Positions 27,471 to 34,932 of a stretch of DNA of 64,000 nt are shown here, piece after piece. Both the position numbers and the translations under genes were made by a program. This stretch comes from Deltaproteobacteria bacterium (GTDB lineage Bacteria > Desulfobacterota > Binatia > HRBIN30 > JACQVA1), in contig JACOST010000024.1 of the NCBI GenBank assembly GCA_016178705.1, positions 94,834 through 158,833 of the forward strand, given 5' to 3'. The notes below the pieces were generated by a model. That model searched no databases and was not told where the DNA came from. It was given only the letters and a program-made list of their open reading frames with translations. How positions within the stretch are numbered: the stretch's first letter is position 1; every line of letters begins with the position of its first letter.

Positions 27471-29537
27471 ATGCATCGCGCGCGCTTTGGAATGGTAGTC
27501 GGTTTGCTCCTCAGTCTCGCTGGCTGCGGGGGCAATTCGTCGACGCCGGTCGTGACACCGACGGCTTCGCACACAGCGACCATCGCCGTCGCCACTACGA
27601 CCCCACTACCTTCGGCAACCGCCACTCCATCGGCGACGATCACCAACACGACCACAGCCACGCTTTCGCCCACGTGTGCCTGCACGCCAACCGCTTCGCC
27701 GACACAATCATTTACGGCAACGCCGAGCGTTACCCCGATTCCGACCGGTCCGATTGCATTGTTCTCCGCCGATGCGCTCAATCCCGCGAATCCGTTTCCG
27801 AGCGATCGGCTGCTCGACGACACTGGGCACGTCCACGTCACCGGCGCGCTGATTGGCGCGGATCTGCCCGCCGATCCGACCTTCGACACGGCCCGTGATC
27901 TCTCCAACACGGTTGCGGATCAGCTCACCGCGTTGACCGGCTTTAGCACCTTCGCGCCGATTCGAGTCAAGGTCGATCGCGCGGTGATCGTGCCGGAACT
28001 TGCGCAAGGCGATGTCGTGCTTCTGCAGCTTGATACGCTTCAGGATGCACCCGTCACGGTCGTGGCGGTTACTCCCGACATCAGCGGCGACTACGCCATC
28101 GAGATTCAACCGGTCGTGCCGCTGAAGCCGAAGACTCGCTACGTCTACGCCGTCACCCGCAATGCCGCGCACGACGCGGAGGGCCACGCACTCATTGCAT
28201 CAGCGGACCTCAACGCGAGGCTGCACGGCCACGGCCCCGCCGACGCAGCGACAACCACTTGGGTGGCGACGCTCGCGCCGGTGCTGAGCAAGCTGCACGA
28301 GCGCTTCGGAACTACTATCGACGATGTCGTCGCGATCGACACGTTCACCACGCAGTCGATCGCCGATGATTTGATCGCGATTCGCGACGTGTTCGACAGC
28401 GGCCGGCTGCCCGCCGCCGATCCGGTGTTCGACAACTCGCCAATCCGCGGCCTGACGCTCGGCGTGTTCGCCGAGGGTACCCCGGAGTTCCTAGACTTGA
28501 TCGGCAGCGCCACGTCACCCAATGTCGCCGCGGTCGCCATCGGCGTGTTCGACTCGTACGATTTCCGCACCGCAGAGGGCATCTTCGATCCCGACCGCAT
28601 TGCACTGCGCACGACGCCGAAGCAGAACCATCTCGATTTCTACATGACGATCCCGAAGGCCCCGCCACCGCCGGGCGGCTACCCGATCACGATCTTCGGT
28701 CACGGGCTCGGGGGCAGTGGTCGCAACGCGGTCTTCGTCTCACAATTGATCGGCGACGCTCCGATGATGGCAATCGGCATCTCCGATGTGCAACATGGAC
28801 GGCGCGGCAGTATGGCGAACTTCTTCGTGCTCAGTAACGGCTTCATCACCCGCGAGAACTTCCGCCAGACCATCGTCGACTATTTGCAACTCGCGCGCAT
28901 GATTCGCCACACCACCGTCGGCCCACTGGCGCAGGTCGACAAGACGCGCATCAACTATATGGGCGTCTCCCTCGGCGGCATCATGGGCACGCTTTACATG
29001 GGCGTCGAGCCGCTGGTGAAAGTCGGCATGCTCAGCGTCCCGGGCGGCGGATTGCCCAGCATCATTCAGTCGGTAGAGATCGGCAAACTGCTCAAACCGC
29101 TGATCGCGAACACCGCCGGCATCGCGCTCGACGACCCGCTGTTCCCGGTGTTCTTCTACCGCTTCAGTCAGCTCTCGCAGTGGTACATCGATCCGGCCGA
29201 CCCGATCAATCTGGCCCCCTACATGCTCGACTCCACAAAGAGCCTGCCCGGCGTACCGCCAAAATTGATCCTGATGCACGAAGGTATCGTCGACAACGTG
29301 CTACCCAATTTCACCACTGACGCGCTCGCCTTGGCGATGGGCCTGCCTGACGCGAAGGCGACTCACGGCTGCGCGTCATCCGACGGCTGCAGCGGCATCT
29401 GGCGCTTCGTGATGACGGAGTACGGTCAGCCCGAACTCTCCGGCCACGGCGTCACCGGCCTTATCCCCGAAGCCAGCGCGCAGGCCGGACACTTCTTAGT
29501 CACCGACGGTCACGAGATCAGTGACGCGGTTCCGTAA
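27471..29537 (+). CDS. Surface lipase/esterase lipoprotein (VolA / Pla-1-like)
   Basis: The N-terminus MHRARFGMVVGLLLS plus lipobox 'LAGC' marks a lipoprotein. A Thr/Ser/Pro-rich stalk (residues 22-95) precedes a VolA/Pla-1-type N-terminal domain ('SADALNPANPFPSDRLLDD', 'VTPDISGDYAIEI'). The alpha/beta-hydrolase follows, with oxyanion-region 'ITIFGHGLGG' and nucleophile elbow 'MGVSLGGIMGT' (G-x-S-x-G). Candidate acid and base are the Asp in 'HEGIVDNVLPN' and the His in 'DGHEISDAVP' at the C-terminus. Such enzymes release fatty acids from external lipids. 688 residues fits. It stands alone and divergent from the propeller gene. Confidence 0.8.
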   Translation: MHRARFGMVVGLLLSLAGCGGNSSTPVVTPTASHTATIAVATTTPLPSATATPSATITNTTTATLSPTCACTPTASPTQSFTATPSVTPIPTGPIALFSADALNPANPFPSDRLLDDTGHVHVTGALIGADLPADPTFDTARDLSNTVADQLTALTGFSTFAPIRVKVDRAVIVPELAQGDVVLLQLDTLQDAPVTVVAVTPDISGDYAIEIQPVVPLKPKTRYVYAVTRNAAHDAEGHALIASADLNARLHGHGPADAATTTWVATLAPVLSKLHERFGTTIDDVVAIDTFTTQSIADDLIAIRDVFDSGRLPAADPVFDNSPIRGLTLGVFAEGTPEFLDLIGSATSPNVAAVAIGVFDSYDFRTAEGIFDPDRIALRTTPKQNHLDFYMTIPKAPPPPGGYPITIFGHGLGGSGRNAVFVSQLIGDAPMMAIGISDVQHGRRGSMANFFVLSNGFITRENFRQTIVDYLQLARMIRHTTVGPLAQVDKTRINYMGVSLGGIMGTLYMGVEPLVKVGMLSVPGGGLPSIIQSVEIGKLLKPLIANTAGIALDDPLFPVFFYRFSQLSQWYIDPADPINLAPYMLDSTKSLPGVPPKLILMHEGIVDNVLPNFTTDALALAMGLPDAKATHGCASSDGCSGIWRFVMTEYGQPELSGHGVTGLIPEASAQAGHFLVTDGHEISDAVP

Positions 29538-29819
29538 AACTCGCTGATGGCTGGTGGCTGATCGTTACGGACGATCAACGGTCGCCATCTCTCCAACCGC
29601 CATTGGACGGCTTTGCGCAAGGAGGCCCTCGATACGATCGCTTCGCGATCTACTCGGGCAAGCGGGTGGTAGGCTCTCCAAGAAGAAACCGATTCCCCGA
29701 GTAGTCGCACTGAGGAGAAGCCGAAGGCTTCGTATCGAAGGGCGGCGTATCGAGCGGCGGCTCTTTGTGTAGAGCTGTCTATCCGCCATACGCCATCAGC
29801 AGCGAGGCGAAGCGTCGCT
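29538..29819. other. 282-bp gene-free stretch between lipase and lemA
   Basis: It holds a small hairpin just past the lipase stop (TGATCGT, loop, ACGATCA at 29559-29577, no T-run) and the palindromic element at 29626-29742. No coding frame is supported. Confidence 0.5.
29626..29742. repeat. Palindromic repeat element with nested inverted repeats
   Basis: Outer arms 'ccctcgatacga' (29626-29637) and 'ttcgtatcgaaggg' (29729-29742) are near-perfect inverses. Inner arms 'ctactcggg' (29650-29658) and 'ccccgagtag' (29695-29704) are also inverse. The nested layout gives a long cruciform, like REP/MITE-type elements of high-GC genomes. Confidence 0.6.
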
Positions 29820-30374
29820 TCAAAACGCGACCTTCGGGACCTGCTGCGCTTCCTTCGCGGCTTCGAAGTATTTCTCCTCGCTGAACCCGAACCAGTGAGC
29901 GAACGTCACCTGCGGGATCTTCTTGATGTAGATGTTGTACTCGCGCACGGTGTCGTTGTAGCGGCGGCGTTCGGTGGCGATGCGATTCTCGGTGCCGGCG
30001 AGTTCGTCCGACAGGCGCGCGAACTGGGCGTCGGCCTTCAGCTGCGGATACTGCTCGCTGATCACCAGCAAGCGCGAGAGCGCCGAGCCCAGATTCTCGG
30101 CCGCGTCGATCTTTTCCGAGCGTGAGCCGGCACCGATCAGCTTCGAGCGCGCGTCGGCGATACGCTCGAACACTTCCTTCTCGTGTCCGGCGTAACCCTT
30201 GGTGGTCTCGACCAGATTCGGAATCAAATCGTTGCGCCGTTGCAGTTGGTTCTCCACCTGCGCCCACGTCGCGTCGACCTGCTCTTTGAGCGACACCATG
30301 GTGTTGTAACCGCAGCCGCTCACACTCGCCGCCAACAGCATCGCCAACCCGATTCGAGTGATCCGCACGCGCAT
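29820..30374 (-). CDS. lemA: LemA family lipoprotein
   Basis: ATG at 30374 gives a lipoprotein signal (MRVRITRIGLAMLLAA, lipobox VSGC). The body is the LemA helical fold: 'YNTMVSLKEQVDATWAQVEN', 'RRNDLIPNLVETTKGYAGHE', 'ENLGSALSRLLVISEQYPQL' and 'RYNDTVREYNIYIKKIPQ'. The C-terminal 'FGFSEEKYFEAAKEAQQVP' is typical. LemA proteins are membrane-anchored coiled-coil proteins of poorly known role, usually next to a TPM-domain gene. No TPM gene is nearby, so it stands alone. 184 residues is normal. Confidence 0.92.
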   Translation of the reverse strand: MRVRITRIGLAMLLAASVSGCGYNTMVSLKEQVDATWAQVENQLQRRNDLIPNLVETTKGYAGHEKEVFERIADARSKLIGAGSRSEKIDAAENLGSALSRLLVISEQYPQLKADAQFARLSDELAGTENRIATERRRYNDTVREYNIYIKKIPQVTFAHWFGFSEEKYFEAAKEAQQVPKVAF

Positions 30375-30434
30375 CACGCAGCCCTCCCTGCGCTTGGTGT
30401 CGTCCACTGCCCGCCGCGAGTCAAGCGCCGGCCC

Positions 30435-30471
30435 GGATGGATTCCCGCCAGAAGCACGCGGGACTGACGGA
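30435..30471 (+). repeat. 37-bp repeat, left copy (inverted relative to 33291-33327)
   Basis: It begins 'ggatggattcccgccag' and matches the reverse complement of 33291-33327 at 36 of 37 positions. The two copies flank the mazEF - avd - DUF1566 segment in opposite orientation. Confidence 0.8.
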
Positions 30472-30498
30472 GGGGGACAGGTGCGTCGTGATTGCTCG

Positions 30499-30810
30499 TC
30501 AGTATCCGAGCGCAAACAACAGGGCCGCGCGCACTTCCGTCATGCGTGGCGCGCTCAGGGTTGTGATCAACGCCCCGATGCGGCCGCGTGAGACCGTTTG
30601 CACGTGATCCAAGTTGACCACACATTCTCGGGCCATCCCATCCCCCTTGCTGAGCATCACCTCCGACGGGATCTCACGCACCGTCGAGGTGATCGGGGCG
30701 ATGGTCACCTCTCCAAGATAGTCGAGCGCCGACTCGCGCGTGAGAATCACCACCGGGCGCTTCTTGTCCGGCGCCTGGAACCGATACCAGCGGACTTCAC
30801 CTCGCCTCAT
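30499..30810 (-). CDS. mazF: MazF/PemK-type endoribonuclease toxin
   Basis: MazF toxins cut mRNA at short sites. The product has N-terminal 'MRRGEVRWYRF', 'KKRPVVILTRESAL' (RPV(V/L)(V/I)..), 'EVTIAPITSTVREIPSEV' and 'RECVVNLDHVQTVSRGRIG', all hallmark MazF strands with the usual conserved Arg and Thr. ATG at 30810 overlaps the antitoxin stop (ATGA), so an in-frame ATG four codons upstream is less likely. 103 residues is normal. It is the second gene of the pair. Confidence 0.93.
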   Translation of the reverse strand: MRRGEVRWYRFQAPDKKRPVVILTRESALDYLGEVTIAPITSTVREIPSEVMLSKGDGMARECVVNLDHVQTVSRGRIGALITTLSAPRMTEVRAALLFALGY

Positions 30811-31040
30811 GGTTCGGGCCACGCCTGCTCGGACTCCCAGGCGTCGAACTCCCCGCGCCGCACCGGTTTTGCGCTGTAGCCGCGACGGTGCTTTTCTTCG
30901 AGTCGACGCAAATCCAACCGGCGCAGGGCGTCGCGGAACGCTCGGCGGGCAAAACCCGAGCGCGTAGTCCCCAGCTTGCGTGCGGCCCGATCGACCTTCG
31001 CAACCAGGTCATCCTCCAACGTCATTTGTACTGTTCGCAT
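30807..31040 (-). CDS. Ribbon-helix-helix antitoxin of the MazF toxin
   Basis: 77 residues. The N-terminus 'MRTVQMTLEDDLVAKVDRAA' gives the DNA-contacting beta strand (TVQMTL), followed by two helices ending 'RSGFARRAFRDAL', an RHH/CopG fold. The acidic, Trp-containing tail 'FDAWESEQAWPEP' is the likely toxin-binding segment. It overlaps mazF by 4 bp and should autoregulate the pair. It starts only 31 bp past the avd fragment, so its promoter must lie in or just before that short gap. Confidence 0.85.
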   Translation of the reverse strand: MRTVQMTLEDDLVAKVDRAARKLGTTRSGFARRAFRDALRRLDLRRLEEKHRRGYSAKPVRRGEFDAWESEQAWPEP

Positions 31041-31071
31041 GACCGTCGGCTATCACTATGACTGTAGCTAT

Positions 31072-31278
31072 TCAACCCAACATTCGTAGAGCAGCGGGCG
31101 CTTTGTCGCGCCGCGCGTTGGCGCGCACGATCCGCGTCAATATCCGGCGCGCGGTGTCGCGCAAGTCCGATCCGATCGTATACTTGTGGTAGCGCGAGAA
31201 ACTATGCACCACCTGCTCGATGTACAGACACAGGTCGTATGCCCGTTTGTAGATCGGAAGATGGTCGCTTCGTGCCAC
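31072..31278 (-). pseudogene. avd: Truncated avd (DGR accessory variability determinant, four-helix bundle)
   Basis: 68 residues starting 'ARSDHLPIYKRAYDLCLYIE' and continuing 'VVHSFSRYHKYTIGSDLRD' and 'RIVRANARRDKAP'. I recognise this as the N-terminal half of the Avd/'four helix bundle' family, normally about 110-130 residues. The usual second half (a 'LLELREELEELKVLLRLCKE'-type section) is missing; after 'RRDKAP' come five unrelated codons and a stop. Avd binds DGR reverse transcriptase and template RNA. It lies 90 bp downstream of the DUF1566 target gene on the same strand, the usual DGR order. A GTG is the start. Confidence 0.75.
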
Positions 31279-31302
31279 TACGCCCTGTGGAAAACTTTTC
31301 CC

Positions 31303-31326
31303 GACCGGGGGCTCACGCCCCCGGTC
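31303..31326 (-). other. GC-rich hairpin just downstream of the DGR variable region
   Basis: A perfect 10-bp stem (31303-31312 with 31317-31326) with a 4-nt loop reads GTGA on the coding strand. It begins 43 bp past the stop codon of the DUF1566 gene. No T-run follows on the coding strand, so a plain terminator is less likely. DGR target genes such as mtd of phage BPP-1 carry a hairpin/cruciform of this stem and loop size just after the variable repeat that aids retrohoming. Confidence 0.6.
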
Positions 31327-31368
31327 AAATTGTCAATCGATCAAATCATCCAATGATCAAGGGCGGAC

Positions 31369-32166
31369 TCACAAGCCGCCGCGCACCGCCCGAACGCTGT
31401 CCGGGAGGGGCTTATAGTCGCTGTACACGTCCCCGTAGCCGAAGGTCACGACCCACGCGTAGTTCGGGGGGCTGTTGGCGGTGGTAGTGGACGACCAGTA
31501 GCCGCTGGACGCCGTACAACTGCAGGTCGTGACGGTACAGCTTGCGACGCACCCAGTGCTGAACGCCGGGCTCACCGTCGGGCCTGGGTACGCGATCTCG
31601 TAGTTCACAATGCTCTGCAACTCCTTGATGCTCGGAATGCGCCAGTCCGTGCGCCCGGCGAACCCGCCTCCCCCATTCAGCGCCGCCAGAAACGCGGTCA
31701 CCATTGTCCCGTTCATCGTGTACGGCGACGTGTTCATGCCCCACGTGTAGGTGTTGTCCTTGTCGTGGATGGAGCCGTTGTCGCTCTTCTTCTCCCACAT
31801 CAGGCCGGTGTTGGTGTCAGTGATCGTGCCGTCGCCGTTGTCGGTGTACGCCAGCGTCGCCCCCGGCTGCACGTCGCCGTCGGAACCCGTGCCGTACGAG
31901 GTGGTCTGCCCCGAGGCGGGAAACCCACCCGCAGACAGCGTACCGGTCACGCCGAACAGGTTGACCCCGCTCGCAATGTTCGAGGCCACCAAATCGGTAT
32001 CAACGGCGCAGTAGCCGGCGCCGTTGTGATAGCCGGTAGCGATGGTTTGGTTCACTGTGCTTGGGGTGAGCGTGACGGCGCCGTTGTTCGCCATCGTGCC
32101 CGTCCCCGCGCCGCTGGCGTTGGAGAAGGTCTTCGGCGAGAGCACGTCGCCGGCCGCCGCGTTGCC
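31369..32166 (-). pseudogene. DUF1566 (DGR target) gene, 3' part after a frameshift
   Basis: This frame resumes the DUF1566 target gene after an 8-bp tandem duplication. It encodes a second copy of a 65-residue repeat ('GTMANNGAVTLTPSTVNQ', 'ATGYHNGAGYC', 'NLFGVTGTL'), then a DUF1566/Lcl C-type-lectin-like domain: 'YTDNGDGTITDTNTGLMWEK', 'FAGRTDWRIPSIKELQSIV' and 'SGYWSSTT'. It ends in the variable segment and 'VRAVRGGL'. DUF1566 is a known DGR target fold. The gene is followed by the hairpin and the avd fragment. Removing one 8-bp copy restores a continuous protein with the 5' part. Confidence 0.75.
31372..31505 (-). repeat. Putative DGR variable repeat (VR) at the 3' end of the DUF1566 gene
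   Basis: In the last 45 codons, conserved residues (W, F, G as GGG, V as GTG, K as AAG) alternate with positions that in homologous DGR targets come from AAC template codons. Here these read GTC, ACC, GGC, TAC, GAC, TAC, AGC, GAC, CCC and CTC: they vary at positions 1 and 2 but keep C at position 3. That is what adenine-specific mutagenesis of AAC produces. The protein reads 'WVVTFGYGDVYSDYK', against the N-rich form typical of the family. No template repeat lies in the window. Confidence 0.65.
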
Positions 32167-32174
32167 GCGTTGCC
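32159..32174. repeat. 8-bp tandem duplication causing a frameshift
   Basis: 'gcgttgcc' occurs twice in direct succession (32159-32166, 32167-32174). Deleting one copy joins the upstream protein 'VNGSVIQASGN' to 'AAAGDVLSPKTFS' without loss, so this duplication is the frameshift site in the DUF1566 gene. Confidence 0.85.
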
Positions 32175-33127
32175 GCTGGCTTGGATCACGCTGCCGTTGA
32201 CGCCGAACAGGTTCACGCCGTTCTTGATGTTGCCCGACACCAAGTCGGTGTCGCCCACGCACTTGCCCGATCCATTGTGGTAGCCTGCGGCGATGACTTG
32301 ATCGCTGGCGGAGGGCGTCAGCGTGACGGCGCCGTTGTTCGGCATGGTGCCGGCCACTCCACCAGCCGTGCCGTTGGAGAACGTCGTACCGGTGAGGCAG
32401 CTGCTCGCGACGGCGGTGCCGGTCGACACGATGCCACCACACTGTACACTCGGTTGTCCGTCGTCGTCCGGCCCGTCGATGGCGGCCACCACCGCATCGA
32501 GACCGGCCACCGCGTCACTGATCTTGTTCGGGTCGCTGATCGGCGGCGTGAGCGCGAGCATCGCGGTGCGCACTTCAGCGAGCCATTCCAGGGCGCGCGG
32601 GTACTGCGTGACGATCGCCTGCTGCGCCGCGCACGCGTGCGAGGCCGCCACGCAGTCGCTCCACTCGTGCAGGGTGTCGATCGAACCGTCGCCGCCGAAG
32701 TGCGTGCACCAGGTGTCGAGATTCTCCGCCTCGATCGGCTCGCTCAGGGCCGCCCCGGGTCCGAGAACGTCGGGCACGCCGTGGGTAACGTTGAGCATGC
32801 CCGGAGCGCACTTCTTGTCGATCGCCGCCGTCAGCTTCTCGCCCAAGCTCTTGCCGGTGGCGCGCGTGTCGTAGATGTTGCGAAACTGGAGCACGCAGAT
32901 TACGGGCACCGGGGTGGTGAGCGGCGCGTTGGCCTTTATCACCTTGCCGGCCACCGCGTTGAGGCAGTTCGCCACGGCGTTGAGGTCATTGTCGGCGTAG
33001 GTTTTGGAGGCGGTCTTCACCGTGTTCTGGCAGGTGTTGAGGCTGGTCGCCGGCGGCGGCGGCAGGGCCGTGACCGGCCGGCCCACAGCAGGGCCCCGGT
33101 GATGGTGAGCGCTGATCGTGTTCTCAT
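32167..33127 (-). pseudogene. DUF1566 (DGR target) gene, 5' part with signal peptide and a second frameshift
   Basis: ATG at 33127 follows GGGGGAACCATC and begins a signal peptide 'MRTRSALTITGALLWAG'. Near 33085-33095 the frame slips: the long downstream frame starts only at a GTG (33086), 'GRPVTALPPPPATSLNTCQ', and continues to the 8-bp duplication. The middle region (about 200 residues) is Cys-containing and unrecognised. It leads to the first 65-residue repeat ('GTMPNNGAVTLTPSASDQ', 'AAGYHNGSGKC', 'NLFGVNGSV'), a repeat type I associate with phage tail or adhesin stalks. Two frameshifts make this a probable pseudogene, or an assembly with errors. Confidence 0.65.
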
Positions 33128-33290
33128 GATGGTTCCCCCTCTCTTTTTTTCGGACTGCTTTATTCGCTGCTTGCTTCTGAGTGCCGCGATGATCACGGCG
33201 GCCCTAACGGACCGCCGGACAGGCACGGAGGCCTGTCCCCACCGGATCGGATTTCGTTCCGCTCCCCCCGTCATTCCCGCAGGATTCCCC

Positions 33291-33327
33291 TCCGTCATTC
33301 CCGCGTGCTTCTGGCGGGAATCCATCC
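33291..33327 (-). repeat. 37-bp repeat, right copy (inverted relative to 30435-30471)
   Basis: Reverse complement of the left copy with one mismatch. It sits inside a larger cluster of 'attcccgc/gcgggaat' inverted units (33280-33370). Confidence 0.8.
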
Positions 33328-33451
33328 GGCGTCTCCATCCGCCTGGATGCCCGCCTAGTGATTGCGGGCATGACGGAACCGGGGGAAGTGGCATGCGGAA
33401 GAAAAACCGATTTGTGAAAGGGAGAAACCGCGAACGGTGGCGAAGCAACTA

Positions 33452-33504
<53 letters not shown>

Positions 33505-33724
33505 AGAAGCGCGCCATCGATGCGAACGGTTCGAGGAATACTGTCGCTCCCGAGCATCGCAAGCACGGTAACCCAGTGACTCAATCAGTGTCAATCGAGA
33601 TTCGTGAGGCGTGACTCGTGAGTCGGGGTCGTCGAAGCCATCCGCTCCGTAAGATCGATCGACCTGTTTGCCCGAGTTGTGAGCGGAGCGAACGCATCGA
33701 GGGCTTTTCCCTCGTGCAAAGCCC

Positions 33725-34624
33725 CTACGCAGTCAACAGTTGCGGCAAGCGCTCGGTACACAGCCGCGCGAACGCCTTTAGGGTCTGCAACTGGTGATTC
33801 GCTTCGCGAAAGCCGAGGCCCCAGCCGCGACCCAGGCCGCTTTTGCCGATGGAGACCGTGGCCACGTTCCCACTCGCCGTTTCCGCACGCACCGCCCAGC
33901 GCGGTACGATCGCCACTCCCAAGCCGACTCGGACCATTCCAACCACGGCTTCGAGATGATCCATTTCCATCGCGACCTGCGGAAACACCCCGGTCTCCAG
34001 CAAGATGCGCTCGATCAGGGCAAACGTCTGGCTGCGGCGCTCATAGATGAGCAATGGCTGGCCGGCGAACTCGCTCGCTTGAATGCGCTTGCGTTCCGCC
34101 CACGGATGCGACGGCGCCACGATCGCCACCAGCTCATCGCGGCCGAGATCGAGAATGCGCAACTTGGGCTGCGACACGGGCAGCGTCAGCACACCGACAT
34201 CCAACTCGCCTTCGTGCAGGCGTTCGAGCGTCAGCCGTGTGTGTCCGCTCACCACGCGCAGTTCGACTTTCGGAAAACGGTCGCGAAACTCCTTAAGCAC
34301 GCTCGGAAGTAAGTAGTGACACGCGGCGCCGCCGGCCCCGATGCGTAACACACCACCGCCCGCGTGCTCGTAGTCTGCGAGCACACGCTCCGCCTCGTCG
34401 ATCTTGGCCAGAATCTGCCGCGCATAGTGCAGGAGAATATCGCCGGCGGCGGTCGGTCGCGCACCGGCTCCGGTGCGCGCCACCAGCTTCACGCCGACTT
34501 GCCGTTCGAGCGCGCTGATCTGCTGACTGATCGCCGACTGGCTCAGGTTCAGTCGTCGCGCCGCGCGCGTAAAGCTCGCCAGATCAACAATCGTCGCGAA
34601 CGTCCGCAGTTGCTTCGTGTCCAT
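33725..34624 (-). CDS. LysR-family regulator, probably of nitrate/nitrite assimilation
   Basis: 299 residues. The N-terminal winged helix-turn-helix is 'MDTKQLRTFATIVDLASFTR' with recognition helix region 'NLSQSAISQQISALERQVGV'. The C-terminal half is a LysR substrate-binding domain ('VLRIGAGGAACHYLLPSVLK', 'GELDVGVLTLPVSQPKLRI', 'VGLGVAIVPRWAV'). It is divergent from nirB with a 308-bp shared control region, the arrangement of LysR activators such as NtcB, NasR-like or Cbl/Nac-type proteins. The effector is unknown; regulation of the nir/nas operon is inferred from position. Confidence 0.88.
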   Translation of the reverse strand: MDTKQLRTFATIVDLASFTRAARRLNLSQSAISQQISALERQVGVKLVARTGAGARPTAAGDILLHYARQILAKIDEAERVLADYEHAGGGVLRIGAGGAACHYLLPSVLKEFRDRFPKVELRVVSGHTRLTLERLHEGELDVGVLTLPVSQPKLRILDLGRDELVAIVAPSHPWAERKRIQASEFAGQPLLIYERRSQTFALIERILLETGVFPQVAMEMDHLEAVVGMVRVGLGVAIVPRWAVRAETASGNVATVSIGKSGLGRGWGLGFREANHQLQTLKAFARLCTERLPQLLTA

Positions 34625-34932
34625 TACGGCACTCCCTCTTCATAAGTCAGACCGATCGACGGGTTCCATCCCGCTGATGTCCTATCCACCACACCGTTGC
34701 TCGCTTCTGCAGCAGGCCGCTGCCTATGTGAGCGAGCGATAGGCACACTCGCACCGTCACGCAGATCGGTCCTCCACGGCGCAAGGCACTGAGGCTTGGG
34801 GCACGCGACCCGCGCCAATGCTGGACCTCTGCTTGCTTCTCCACAAGCAATGAACGTGCGCGCGACCCGATCGGCATTTCGAATGATCATAAGAAGCAGA
34901 TCGGATGCCAGCAGCGCGGCCAGGAGGAACGC
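34625..34932. promoter_or_regulatory. Divergent control region between the LysR gene and nirB
   Basis: 308 bp without a gene. It must hold the promoters of both the LysR gene and the nitrate operon. A strong ribosome site (AGGAGG) lies just before ATG 34933. I saw no clear sigma-70 pair or unambiguous T-N11-A palindrome that I would commit to. Confidence 0.5.

Noticed and set aside
31303..31326. Hairpin as a simple Rho-independent terminator
   Set aside because: The coding-strand side has GGGAAAAG, not a T-run, after the stem; its place past a DGR variable region fits better. A terminator role is not fully excluded.
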